The notes beneath the pieces were generated by a model. The model ran no database searches, was not told the origin of the DNA, and saw only the letters and a list, made by a program, of their open reading frames with translations. The position numbers were made by a program, and so were the translations under genes. DNA of 64,000 bases from Zygnema cylindricum (lineage: Eukaryota > Streptophyta > Zygnematophyceae > Zygnematales > Zygnemataceae). Shown here one piece after another: positions 22,009 through 35,300 of this stretch (positions are counted from its first letter, which is position 1; every line of letters begins with the position of its first letter). The stretch spans positions 62,001 through 126,000 of the forward strand of contig JBBHKE010000059.1 in NCBI GenBank assembly GCA_037447655.1, written 5' to 3'.

Positions 22009-22208
22009 GTACACCGCGAATCGTTATTAACGTTGAGAAATTATTTGTGTAAAGAAAAAATTAGCGTCATTCTAATTTAGTGCCAGGAGACGTGGCAGAT
22101 TATTGTCCACGTCCTTAAATAGTGTAGTTTATTCTATTTAAAGTTTTAATGTCAAAATTTTAGGGTGCCGATATAGAGTTCATAATGCTAATAACGATTC
22201 GCGGTGTA
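22009..22208. mobile_element. Small MITE with GTACACCG ends, copy 3
   Basis: About 200 bp with inverted ends GTACACCGCGAATCGTTATT / AATAACGATTCGCGGTGTA. The interior matches 9010-9210. Copy 1 of the duplicated region reads TTTTGGAAAGCAGTGGTAAG, where copy 2 has TTTTGGATA, the element, then GTGGTAAG. This defines both ends and suggests a TA-like target. Confidence 0.85.
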
Positions 22209-22523
22209 GTGGTAAGTGAGAGCAGACTTGTATAAATTTCTTGCCAAGCAATCTCTCTGACATTTTCACTTCTGTGCTCCACCACGAGTATTCTTTTACA
22301 CTTTTAATGACCTATTTGGCTTTTTCTCTCAAGCGCGTTTTTTAACATGGTACTATCTTTTTCTTCCAATTCGCGTTAGCTTTCCACTCCCTTTGTTCTC
22401 ATGTATTTAGATAGTTCACTATTGCATTTTCTTCATTAAGCTCGTCTTTTTTTTTCATTTACAAATCTCTTGTGAACCATTGTCTAGCCGCAAGGCTATG
22501 TAATCTCCCAAACAAACACGGAT

Positions 22524-23368
22524 ATTTAAGGAACCATCAACTCCAACAAAATGTAGAGTAACTCGACAACACGTCAATGATGTCCACACATTTGCATTTA
22601 GCACCATTATTCAAACCTCCAAATTGTGGCACAAACACTAAGACACACATTCCTCATGTGTCAATTCTGCCATAATTTTTGAAAAAGGCGTATCGTTAAA
22701 GAACCGATAGCTGCCTTAACACAGTACAAACAAGATCACTTTTGGCAATCACATCAATAATTAAGTGGACGTTGTAGACGTGGAAGGCAAACTGCTAATA
22801 ATTTTAGAAAGAAACATAAATTAAAGACTGGTTACCACCCTTCGAACTAAAAAACTCAAGACTAGACAGGTACATCTGGCCCTAAAGCAATCAAGGAGGT
22901 TTGCATGGTTGGTTGGTTGGTCACTGTGGTTCTTACCAACTACAGAAGTCCCTCGACAACAAACTTTAATGGACTTGACGACCATATATTTTTTTGCCAC
23001 TGTTGTAGATACCTCATGTACTATCCTATCCTTTAAGATATTGTGCATAAGAAAATGAGAAAACGGACATAAATGCGACTTTCTGCCACTTATTTTGACA
23101 TGCCATACTTCCAATCAGCGTCTAGTTTAGTCCTCCAATGAACATGCTCTCCACTCCATAACAGAGTGAAGAAAAGCATGTTCACCTCAAGAACCAATAC
23201 CACGACTAAAATCATAGGTCACTGCGTTTTAATATAGCTAAAAAACTTAAAACTGCCATAAACAGGCAGAAGAACTGAAAGACAAGAACAGACGTAGGTC
23301 TCTTATACTTTACTAAACGGTGACGGCAAACATCCCGAGAAAAGGGTGATTATCATTTGCCGTGGCGT
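22524..23368. other. Downstream flank of starch synthase III
   Basis: Intergenic. It probably includes the 3' UTR of the minus-strand starch synthase gene (stop at 23369). No clear polyadenylation signal and no other gene is seen. A 97-codon minus-strand open frame at 22821-23114 shows no known domain. Confidence 0.4.
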
Positions 23369-26300
23369 CTACTTGCGAGCGCCGTGGTACAGCTCGATGT
23401 AGTCGAGTGCAGGTCGGTTCCAAGACCAATCCTGTCTCATAACACGCCCCGCCAAACTGTTCCACCACTCTCTCCCGTCGTACCAAGCACTAATAGCCCT
23501 GCAAAGTTTCCAACAACCAGCCAAATAATTGGGACATAAATCTTATAAAGAAGGGGAAAAAGGGAGAAACAATTCATTTAATATACTACAAAAACTCTGG
23601 AGGAGTCAAATGGCATGACGAACTGACTTAATGAGTAAAATTCACACCTCTGACATCCACATAGAGATGAGCAGTAACCTTTCATAGGTTATAACGCCAA
23701 GTGTTTTCCAGATAAAATATGCACTGGTGAACCCTGTACAAGAAATCCTGGAATGCACCTATATGTCCAGCTTCACCCGTCACATAAAGCGAACTCAAAC
23801 TTGTGACTTGAATCACACAGCTTACACTACTTGCAATACTCGACTTATGCCACTTAAGGTGGTTGCACACATTGTTATTTCCACTAGAAATTTTCACTAT
23901 ACATGTGTGAAAAGAGGTACAAGATGTAAGACATTGGCCCATGTACTTTTGACACCGACAAAAGAGGGTATGACACCGACAACTTTCAAGTTACAGCTCG
24001 CCTCCACATATCCATACGACAAACCCGGAAAATTTTCACAATCTGTCACAACTGGAATTCAAAGGACAGGCGTACACTGCACCGCTCATCATTATTAGAC
24101 TTAATAACACTGATTCGGTCGCGACTTTTTTGACCGAAAATCATAAAATAGTGTAAATAACACTATTTAACAGAGCGGTCTACATTCCGCCAGGTACCCC
24201 TACACTTCGTATTTACATCATAATTTCGCATATACACTAAAAATTCCTAGAGTCCAATAGCGATGGGCGGTGTACCTTCCAAAAACTTAAGAAATCTTTG
24301 AACCTTGTGTTTAGATGGTTGTACAAAACATAGCAAAATTGCAGTGATGTCTCTGGCAGGGACAGGAATTTGACAAGCGATGCAACAATTAATTAACTGT
24401 TTGCACAAAATGAGCTGTACTCATGCATGCGTCAGGACCGCAAGCATGAAAACTATCTTAACTGACATTAAGTGTGCCTTAATTGCAAACATATCGCCAT
24501 TAAACTCTATAAACAATTTCCTTTTCCACTGTCTTAGGACAAGTTGATGGGTCTACAAGTTCCGTTCTCACAAGTGCCTAACAAAATATTCTATGGTCGA
24601 GTGTCAGATACTATTTATAACATAGTTTTAATATGCAGGTTTGATATGTGTGGGGATGTGCAAACAAAAGCGAACCGAAATGTGATCATACTATACACGC
24701 ATAGTATGACGATTCACCGCACACATTGCATGACTTTAGAGAAATGACGTCAACTCAAACCTCAACATTTTGATGTACGACAATTTGAGTTTGACGCAAA
24801 CCGACAAAACGGACGAGAAAAGGTTATATTCAGGGAAGGACAAAAAAATAAGGACACACTATCAATAGTGTTTCAATTGTATCTAGAATAGTACCTATCC
24901 CATTTTGACATTCTATTTGAGGTATGCAAATCTTAGTCCTTTGGATTTGTTGAATTCAACGGCTTCAAATGCAGACAACTTGAAACAATGAGTTTAACGT
25001 GCGAAAACCATTGGAAACTCCATATATTGTTCCCCCATATTGTAGACGTACTATTCGCAAAATTCCCGTATAATACGAGTACACCGCTTTTACCCGCAAA
25101 ACAATTCTACTACAAAAATCACCCATTTAATTTGCCCATTCAAACTTCTTACACAAAATGCCCTATGTCACATTGTAGTGTCATGCTGAATCCTTCAATA
25201 CTCATCTATACTTCAGCCCAATAACCATAAGGTCTTCGTACGTAAAATCTGCTTCGAAAGAGTACCAAATCATGATTGTGAACATACAGATCAAATTGCA
25301 GCCTTCCCAGTAAGCCATGAAATGGCAAACTGTCGAAATGATAGAAAACCAAATCACAATCCAATCACGGAATTCATTTTCTCACCTATTCAAAGCATAA
25401 TCAAGGCCTGCAGCATCCGCTCCTTCAAAATTGAACCCATTGACCTCCATTCCAGCTGCCTGTGCTCGCTCTTTATCGTGATCGACATCAAACACTGTGT
25501 CATTGAGCCCTGTAAAATCCCATATTGCCCACCACAATCATTATATAGATATCTGTCTGCAATGGAGGAAGAAAGGGAATTAAGGAAAGACACTAAAAAC
25601 TGGTCCAAGCCAGCCAGGAAAATATTATGAGCTTGCCATTAGAAAAGCATATTAGATGTTGCCTGCTAATGTTCACAATGAACAGTTGCTCCAAATTCCA
25701 TAACTTAGGTGCCAAATATGCATCCGGGTTTCATGTTAAGAACTTTTTTCTGATTATTGATAATTGGAATTTTTTGGGGTGCCCGATAAACAATTATCGG
25801 ACAGGTATACATATAAAAATTTATCGACTCAAAAAAAAACCAGAAAGTGCTTAACAAAAACAACACAACACAAACTAGTAACTATGATATTCATATTCAA
25901 GTTTCTGAGGGCAGAAACTGAAAATAGGCCAGAAAAAAAAATGAACAAGCAGAAACTGAGCAGACATTACGTCAACGACCACTAAGTACAATACTTTCAG
26001 TATTACTTAAACAGTACATATCAAAATATCAAAACTACGGATTAATTGATAAACGATTGTTATCGTTATTGCCAATTATCGGTAGCAACCGATACAATAT
26101 AAAACCCTAATCACTACACCTTGTATCGTTAATAGAGGTCATGTTTTAGTCACCACTTGAATCAGTTTTCTCCGTGCACACAAACAATTTTCATTTGGCA
26201 GCAACCAATCCGAACGTAATTCCGTCGCAATCCCAAAAGCGTGCACGGAGAAAATGAGTTTGAAAAGGGCGGAAATCATATAATATAATAGCAATTCACA

Positions 26301-29300
26301 GTGTACCACCAAGAATACTAGTGTTGTGAATTGGGAAATTTCCTATCGCAATATTTTAATCGATATTGTCGATTATCGAACGGCAAAGGGGGGTGATATA
26401 TCGCATGGTGACGAGTAAGTTGTTACTGATATATTTCTATATATGGTATACAGTAATATACTAAATCATACATACATATTGTATGCACTGTCGTAGTGTC
26501 ACATATCACAATTTGACCCGTACTTTGTAGCACAAAAGTACAGTACCAGAAGTACAGTTATTGGACGGTAATTTTGTGGAGTCAATCTTGATTGTCCAAT
26601 TGACATTTTTTGGGTAGGATATGCAGAATGCTTTTGAAATCTTTTAGCGCTTTCGCAAAATTGGAAAGGGACATGGCCAATGAGAGCAGCGTACAAATTG
26701 CCTGATGCAAACTTGACCAGAAATATGTCCCACTTGAGGCAAATGTGATAACAGCAATTCTCCGTTGAAGCAACGATGTACTCAGAATTTTTGACGCATT
26801 CAGACGGACACATCGCAAACTTGCAACACAATGTGGAAGGAGCAGGAGTGCATAAATATAATAAAAAGCATTGAAACCCTTAATTCTTTAAAAGGGTCAA
26901 CTATCGCGATATTGATCTATCGGTACGTCGGACCAATACATCGGCGATACATCGCTATAATTTTTAAATCGGTGTATTGGAACCAATGTATTGATTATCT
27001 GGAAGTCAAAAATAGGTTCAAAGCGATATCGGTTAGAGGCTACCGACACATAACACATAAAGTTCTGCATCTCACCTCCTGTCCTTCGAACAACAGGAAT
27101 GGCTCCATATCGCATGGCAATCATCTGTGTGAGACCGCAGGGCTCAAAAATCGATGGCACTAGAATCATGTCTGAGCCTGCATATATCTGTATCATCCCA
27201 TAAATCCCATAAACCAAACAACCGTTATAAACATTGTTATATGCCAGCTTCACAGGGCATACTTATCCGAAGGGAACCAAGCACGGACACACGAGGAATG
27301 GGACACAGCGGAAGAGGGAGGAAGAGAGAAAGTGGACGGAAGGGCGGGAAAGAGAACGAAAACAAATTAAGAGCCATTGCTCGGTCTGGTCCCAAAATAA
27401 TACTTCGCATCAATAAAATCCAGAACATTATGCTGAGACTACATAGCTTATCTAGGTTTCGATGAGTTGCACATACCAAATGAGAGAGAGGCTCATCATA
27501 AGACAACCAGAGTCGAGCCCTGTCTCCATGAGTCCTGCTAAGCTGTGCTGCTAAATTCTGAAAATCTGCTTGAATACGACTATCAGGAGCCGAGCCGAGC
27601 AATACAACCTGTCCACAGGAAAAGTCACAAGGAGGTTCCATATTTTTATTATGTTGTAAAACATTTCATAACCGGTATAAAAATTACATTTAACTGAGTT
27701 TATGCTATAACAAACACCCCACAATGATATCCACATATTTATTTGATTTAAATGTAACATGTCAGTTCAATAAAGCCCTTACCATTATTGATTGTGTGTT
27801 GAGCTGGCCAAGTTTTTGTTTAATATGCCAATAATAATCCAAACTAATGTCAGTGTAATTTCCCAGGGCCAGATGCTCTACATTCTAACTCATGTCTTGC
27901 ATTAATAAGGTGCTTTTAGTTCCTCGTAAATAATCATGACATGGACATGGTTCATGATTTCTGTGGATGGAAATTGTGGTGGTAAGTATAACATTTTCAC
28001 CTTCCCATGAATAATTAGTGTGGCCCAGGCAAATTATTTAAGCCACACTATATTAAATAATTCCCTTCTCACCACCATTAACGTGGACCACACTTTTTTC
28101 ATTCGCACAATTCAAACCTACACCAATGATGGTGGATGATGTAGCCATAAGGTTTTTACCACGTTTTTTTTGGTACGGAAGGCTTTGGTTCAAAAAACAG
28201 AACTAATGATTTAGGACCGCACACCAAGTGAATCAACGAACACTCACGGTTGACGGTTTGCAGTTTGTGGCAGCTCATCAAAGCCACTTTTTTTAGAAAA
28301 TTTAAAAAACTCAATAGGCAAATGAACACTGTGATGACCAAAATCTGGAAAAGAAAAATAAGCTACCTGTCCCCCACGCTCAAGGGTACGCCAAATGGCA
28401 GCTTTAATAAGATCGATTCCCTTCTGCGCTGTAAGGCGTGTGACAATTCCAAGAATTGGTCGATCTTCTCTGGCTAACCCTAATCTTGACTGGAGCTCTT
28501 CTTTCGCGGCTCTCTTTCCTTCCACAACTTCGTACGCCTCATATGGCATCTGGATCACATCGCATACATTCATCAGTTTGTTCTCAGTTTATTTTTTCCC
28601 CAGCTTACTCACTAATGTATGGATTGACTGCACACTATTTACCTCCCTGTCTTTGTAAATTTGACTATCAGGTCAACCAAATCACAGTTTCATCCTACAA
28701 ATTCTAATGGCAATATGAGAAGGTGGTCTACCGGAATGAATGGATCTCCCAGTGGATCCCATATGTCAGGATCGATCCCATTGAGAATGCCGTAAAATTT
28801 CCCTAAGTGTGGATTAATGGCTGGGTGACCAGCCACCTCAAGAGCATATGTTGGGGAGACCTAAACCCCCAAAAAGCAATAAGCTCAACGTTAGATCCAA
28901 TATCAGGGAAACGCGCAGGAGTCAAAAGTCTGTCATCTGGATAATCATTCCTGTGAATTAGATAATCAATTTTTGATCTTCGGATGATCAAAACACTGCA
29001 ATTATTTAAATGATAAAAACACTGCAATTATTTAAATGATCAAAATGCAGCAATGAGGATGATCAAAAGTCTACATCCTGATACTTAAAAACTCCACAAG
29101 TTAAATGCTCGAAATTGCAATAAGAGTGTTTGAAATTTTGCAATATGGATGACAAAAAACATCGCAATTTGGAGGATTAAAATTCTGAGACGCGGGACAT
29201 GGAAATTCCGCAAATTAGACGATAATTTTTTTGCAAAACCTGGATAATCAAAATCATTCTGGATCCTCCATTCTACGTACTGTGTACTTGAAAAATTGGC

Positions 29301-32300
29301 AGTCTGAACAATCAGAATTCCATGACCTAATACTCAACTTCTAATATGTGAATGATAAAAATACTGCAAAATCTTGACAAAAAAAGTTATGGAAAATGCT
29401 CACCGTGGTAGCCTTGTCACAAGCAGCCATGGCCTGGCCAATGAGAGCTTGTCCAAACTCAAGGTTGTGGATGGTAAAAACAGTACGAGCATTCGCCAAA
29501 CCATATTGTCGGTACTGTTCTAAGAAAAGTCGTACTGCTGGGGCGGATGACCAGTCATGGCAATGGATGATATCCTGTTAAAATCCCGGGCCACATCACA
29601 TACATCAGTTAGTCATTATCGATTGTCATATGGAAACTTCACTGCATTTAATCTGGATGGACTTAATAGTGTGGATATGAGAATTTATCCACATAAAAGG
29701 AAAACACAAAGAGACTTTCCTGTTATCCAGTTACTCCTTTTGTAGTTATTGCTGTGATCCACGTTAAAAATTTGTGAATCCCCAAGAAAACGCCACCTAA
29801 AATAATGATGATCCATAATGCGGATAGTTGAAAAAACAAGCGATGTGTATCAGGTAATTGCTTATCGCGATAAATCCGATAACCGATAATATCGGTTATC
29901 GAAAGGTGAGGTGTCCCGATATGTCACTCCGGGACCAGCAAAAATTATCGCCGATACATCGGTTTGGGGTATCCGTACCACAGTATTGAAATGCTGTACA
30001 GAAATAAAGTACGAAATGAATACAGAGTTATCGCAACGAGGGGAGGGGGGCTTTTGAGATTTTTTTCAGAATCCACTCCGTACCACAGTACATAGTTATC
30101 GGCCCGATATTTATCGGTAATATATCGCGATATATCGGTAATTTATCGTGGTAATTCCCTTACCAATATATCGGTTATCGGTTAGGTCAAAAAAAGGTAC
30201 ATACCGGTTATCGGCTAGAGGCTACCGACACACAACACTAAAAAAAACAAACCTCAAAATCCAGATTCTGGGAGTTAAGCTTCAGAACACCTTCACAGGT
30301 ACTAGTCTGTACCTGTAGGTAGGTCTTAGTGAGAAAGAGACAAGTAATACTAAGGAGGTGGCAATGATGTCCATAAGATATTTGCCAGGCATTCACTGAC
30401 AAATCTAGTCAAAGGAGTAAACACAAAAGCCGCCATGTCGCCATGCTCTAAATAAGTTCATTTTAACAACCTTAATGAGATATAATAGCGAAGACTGTGT
30501 ATTATTACGGAACAGTAGGTATTACTGAGGATGCATAGATATTACTATGGGTTTTTGTACATACTGGTCGCCGCCCTGACTGCAGAAGAAACTCTAAGGC
30601 CGCATGGCAAAAAAAACCGAACCGATCGCCATCATCTTTCCGACCATAGATGCAGCCGACCCAAAATATCCTGCATAATTCATGAAAAACACAATCAAAA
30701 ACATGAGAAGACATGCAAAAACACTAAAGGCCAAGCAAAAACACAATCGAATCTACAGCTGCTCAGCTGAATGTCACACTATGGCCATTGCCTGCTCCAA
30801 AACAAACAAAAAAAAATGGCATAATCGTCTCCCATTTTACCCGTTTTCTGGTTCTAAAAAGTGCACAGGCACACCCTCCACAATCCCAAGCCAGCATCGA
30901 ATGCGAGTTCCCCCCCACTCAAAAGGCGCCCGTTCCTCCAAATTGCTGACCTGCAACAAGAATAGAACTAGGGCCTTGAAACAAATTTTCTCATAGAAAA
31001 ACCCAAGTAAAGTGTGCACAAGACTAAGAAGCATTGAGTTTTTCCTTTCGACAACCCCTAACGTCCAGAGAGGTTCAACTAACCAGATATCATTTTTGAA
31101 ATCTTCTTACGGACAAGCAGTGCTAACTAACATAGCAAAAATCCCTTTGACCCTTGCCCTTTGTCAACCTTTAGCAGCTCAACCCCTACCGATAACTTCA
31201 CCAGTAATCCCCTCGGCAGATTTCCCATTTTTTTCAAAACATTTTGGTTGAATGCATCCATTCCTGAAAGAGGAAATCAAATCACCGAGACAAAAATAAA
31301 ATAAAATAAACAGTTGTCCAAAATGAAACTACGACAAAAATCGCAAATAGGCTAGCCTCACCTTCCCGTAGTTGAGACAGTCATACTTTGGTAAAACCAC
31401 TTCAACATGATGGCCAGCCTCCTGTACGGCTCGTGACAGACTTGTCACAACGTCTCCAAGACCTCCCACCTGTTTACCCACAATATCCAAAATATTCAAA
31501 CTTCAAACTCTGTTCAAAAATCTTACAAACTAAATAGATCACCACACTATTATCCACACCCCAAAAAGCAGTACTCCAACACTATAAGTAGTACAATCTG
31601 GTGGGAACAATTTGCGGGTGTCCTTAGTTCTACTGGATCTGCATATTCCGGCTCTTAACTGAAAAAATTTGGGACCGAATTCTATGATGATGCAAAGAGC
31701 AACGAAGTGGAAATGCGAGGTAGAACATGATCGGAGTATTCAAGTTACAGAAACTGTTTTCAGTTTTTTTGCTTCTTCACTCTCCTTTCCTACCTCCCGC
31801 CCTTCTCAACTGCATTTGACTTTCAAGTCCAAAGATAGTCCATGCTTTACAAATTTTCACATTATGAGACAACAACAGTTGTCCACCAACATGTCACCAC
31901 ACTTAATCCAAAATGATAACATGAGCTGGAAGGCAGAAAAAAAAAGGCTGACAGCAGTTTATATAAAGAGCAGACTTTGAAGAATTAGATGCAATGAGGT
32001 GGGAGTTGCTGCCCGCAGGAGAGAGGAGGGAGAAAAGAGGTGTTTGGAGAATGCTTCCCGGGAGCTAGACAGAGAACATGACTTTCAAAGAAAATGACCA
32101 TAGAAGATTGGAGAAGAAAAGGCAAGGAACAAACTCTAGTGTATGCAAGCAGCCAAAATAACACAAGATGAATGAAAACAACCACTGTGAGTTACTAGTT
32201 CGTTGAACAATTTACCTTTCACACACTTTCCCACATTTTTATATCCATTGCGTTTTTCTCATAAGCTGCTTTTAAAAGTGGGCATTTTTTGTGCTCCTTT

Positions 32301-35300
32301 AGTAGACCTTTAGAGCAGTTCCAAAGAAACATACGCATAAAATTCTATCAAGGAAATCTCCACATGGTATACGGAGTCAACTCAACATACTCAGCAGGTT
32401 CCCCAAGGTTTTGTTCATAAAGCTGTTTAATACCTTAGCAATGGGCGCCATCTCAAGAGCAATATGGACAACATGCAGAGGAGGAGCCGGTACAGTACTT
32501 CCCACAACAGGCAAATGGTAGTCAAGGCCGCCCTTGTTGTCATATGTGCCTCCCTCAGCTTCTCCCGTATCAGAAAAGACAAAATCCATACAGTAGGCAT
32601 CATGTGGCACAGTAACTGCAATATGACCTCCAAGAAAACCGACACCATGATAAGTTCCTTAAACATCTGATAATAAGATGAGCCAATCTAAATCACCCTT
32701 AGAATCGATAAAAACCGGACGCTGTTCTTTCCACTCCTTGTTAGGCAATGCAGTTTGACCAGGGAATAACCTCGAGCACTACCGACTAAAATGTTCACCA
32801 CCGTTCATGTGTTTGTACACTAGCAAGCTTCAGTTGTGTTGCCAGTGCCAAACCACAACAATGTTCAAGGTCATGTGCACTCCACTCTAGCTAATGTCGT
32901 TTTCTAAACAGACTCACCTATTTTACCTTACAACAAAATAAACTTAGTTCATTAACAATCCCGGATATCACAAGAATAATTCTGAGCGGTTGAGACCCAC
33001 CTGTTGCCTGCAAATGTGTAGTTGAAGGACTCTGGACCATCTTTTGTGGCATGAAACAGCCATTTCGATGTGTCCAGCGATTAAACGAACCTCGAATCCA
33101 CACTTCTGAGTGCCCATTCAGAACCGTGTTTTCAGGATTGTAGTAAACTGTCACTTGGTTTCCTGCTCGAGGTTCTGCAGGTTCAGTGTACAAAATACGT
33201 TGTTGTGCCCGCAAAAAAGCTTCATTTGTTTCTTTACGCATTTGCTGCTTTGATTTCAGACGGCGCTTCTCCTGGAGTTACCAAGCAAAGAGGTAATGAG
33301 TTACAGTTCAGCCAAAAAACATTTCAAGCAGTTGGAAATTCAAAATAGGAATATATTTTAAAAGAAAAAAAGACAGTGCATCATCATCAATACATGATAT
33401 GACCATTTACAGCTCCTCCAACAAGCTAACAACAATTTTTAAGGTAGAAGTCCATCAAAACGGAGGTCGGTCTGAGCTTAAAATAGGGTCTACTTCAACT
33501 ATTTACTTCACTATTTACTTCACTGTTGTCTCCACATTTGAGTAGAACTCCGGTATACAGAATTCAAATACCAATTCAGTGTATGTGCTCTTCCTTAGTC
33601 AATTGCTAAACAATTGAATCATATATAACAAAATAGTTCTAACAGTGAGCATTCAAGGATAAAAACATTCAGACTATTCCCAGTTGGATTTTGCAGTCAA
33701 AATAGGACAGAGCTGCTTGTTAGGTACTATCTAGAGGACAAGTAACTAGAACCTGAGCTGATCCTAAGCCTAGGGCGCACTAGAGAAAACCACGTCAATT
33801 TAGCTTCTAATCATCTGTAACCCAAGCTCATGACAATGTCACATTAAAAACAAGACTACCATATTTGTCCACAGGCCCATGCTTACAGAAGTCAACATGA
33901 CAACAACCACACCCGATCACACCCTAATACATTGGCACACTCTTATAAGGCCAAGCATTCATGCAATCATGTTTAATTTAAAAACTAATTCCCAATCTAC
34001 TCTTGGGTGTCCCTCACTGAATTTCTAATTTCAGCATTATGCATTACTATGTTCATTTGAACTGTTCTACTTTCAGACGGTAATGTGAGCGGCTCCACAA
34101 AACACAAGAACGTGGGATAAATGCGTTTCTCTGCCCCACATCATTTGTTGAGACCTGCCACCAGATAAGTACACTAACCTACACTGGGTATCGCTATTAG
34201 CAGTAATGGCTTTTTCACCATTTTTCTCTGTGCACAACAAATCAGCAATTAAGAATCTTGGCTTTTCATCGCAACCGTCACAGTGACAATCTGACAAGTG
34301 TGCACATAGAACAAAGTTTAAAGGGTGAAATAAACATCAATGCGAATAGTGATACACCGAGTAGTTGCCAGCTAATTTGTACTCACACGAGCGGCAGCAG
34401 CTTCTTGTTTCTTCACCCTTGCCTCCTCCAGCTGTTCGCTGATTTGAAGCTCCAAAGCTGCAAAGTAGGAGGCCTCCTCTTCTGCACCTCCCACTATGGC
34501 AGCGAAATCCTGAGTATCGTTATTATCGTACTGTCGGGCCACATCCGGAGGGCCATCAGCCAACACCCAGTTGAGCATGAAGGCATCTTTGGGCACCGTC
34601 ACTGCCATCAGAAACAAATCAAAACAACAAATCAAAACCCAGGGTAGACGACAATCACATGTGCTACATTGTCGATTTTCGTTGGTGTTCAATAACAAAT
34701 TTCTCTAGAACCCTCTTTTATTATATACATTTGTTTGGGTATTCATATGGATATTTCCTAATTCAAACACCAGATAAATGGGCAGAATAAATGAAATGAT
34801 TTTGTACACATTAACAGTGAGTTTGTAAAGTTGCTGGCGTTCCTATCCATGGTGGTGAACAGCCCATGGCTGCTTTCTCCAGCTAAGAAGTAGTTTCCCT
34901 TCCTAGGAAATGATAAATAAAATATCAATTATTGATACCAATGATAACAACATTCCATAATGGCATCTCTTACATCCGTTGATCTATTGACATATGTTGC
35001 AGTCAGTGGACAATTTTGCTCACCTTCTGCGCTCCACCAGTCGCCACCTTCAAAGTTGTTGAATGTTAGTTGTTGAAAGTTATCCACTCCTGTCTGCCAA
35101 TTATTATGTCCAGCGTGTAACCACACCTGCTCACTATTCCACAGAGGCCTCCATGAACGGTTATAGTACAGAGTAGCCTTACTACCGGGCTCCATTTGTG
35201 TAGGCTCTGTGAACCACACTCCCTCTTGTGTGTGAACTGCCTTACTATATGTAACTGCTGCAGCATTTCTTAAAGCCTGTGCCTCCTGCATGGCTTGAAG

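Larger units (their letters stand above)
19290..22523 (+). repeat. Tandem duplication, copy 2 (with two later insertions)
   Basis: It matches 16902-19255 throughout but is about 0.9 kb longer. The extra length is the hAT MITE at 21198-21655, the small MITE at 22009-22208 and a longer minisatellite. The insertions must postdate the duplication, because copy 1 lacks them at the matching positions. Confidence 0.85.

Noticed and set aside
34258-34647. 129-codon + strand frame, repeated at 41998-42387
   Set aside because: Antisense to starch synthase exon 4 and intron 4; it repeats only because the DNA is duplicated.
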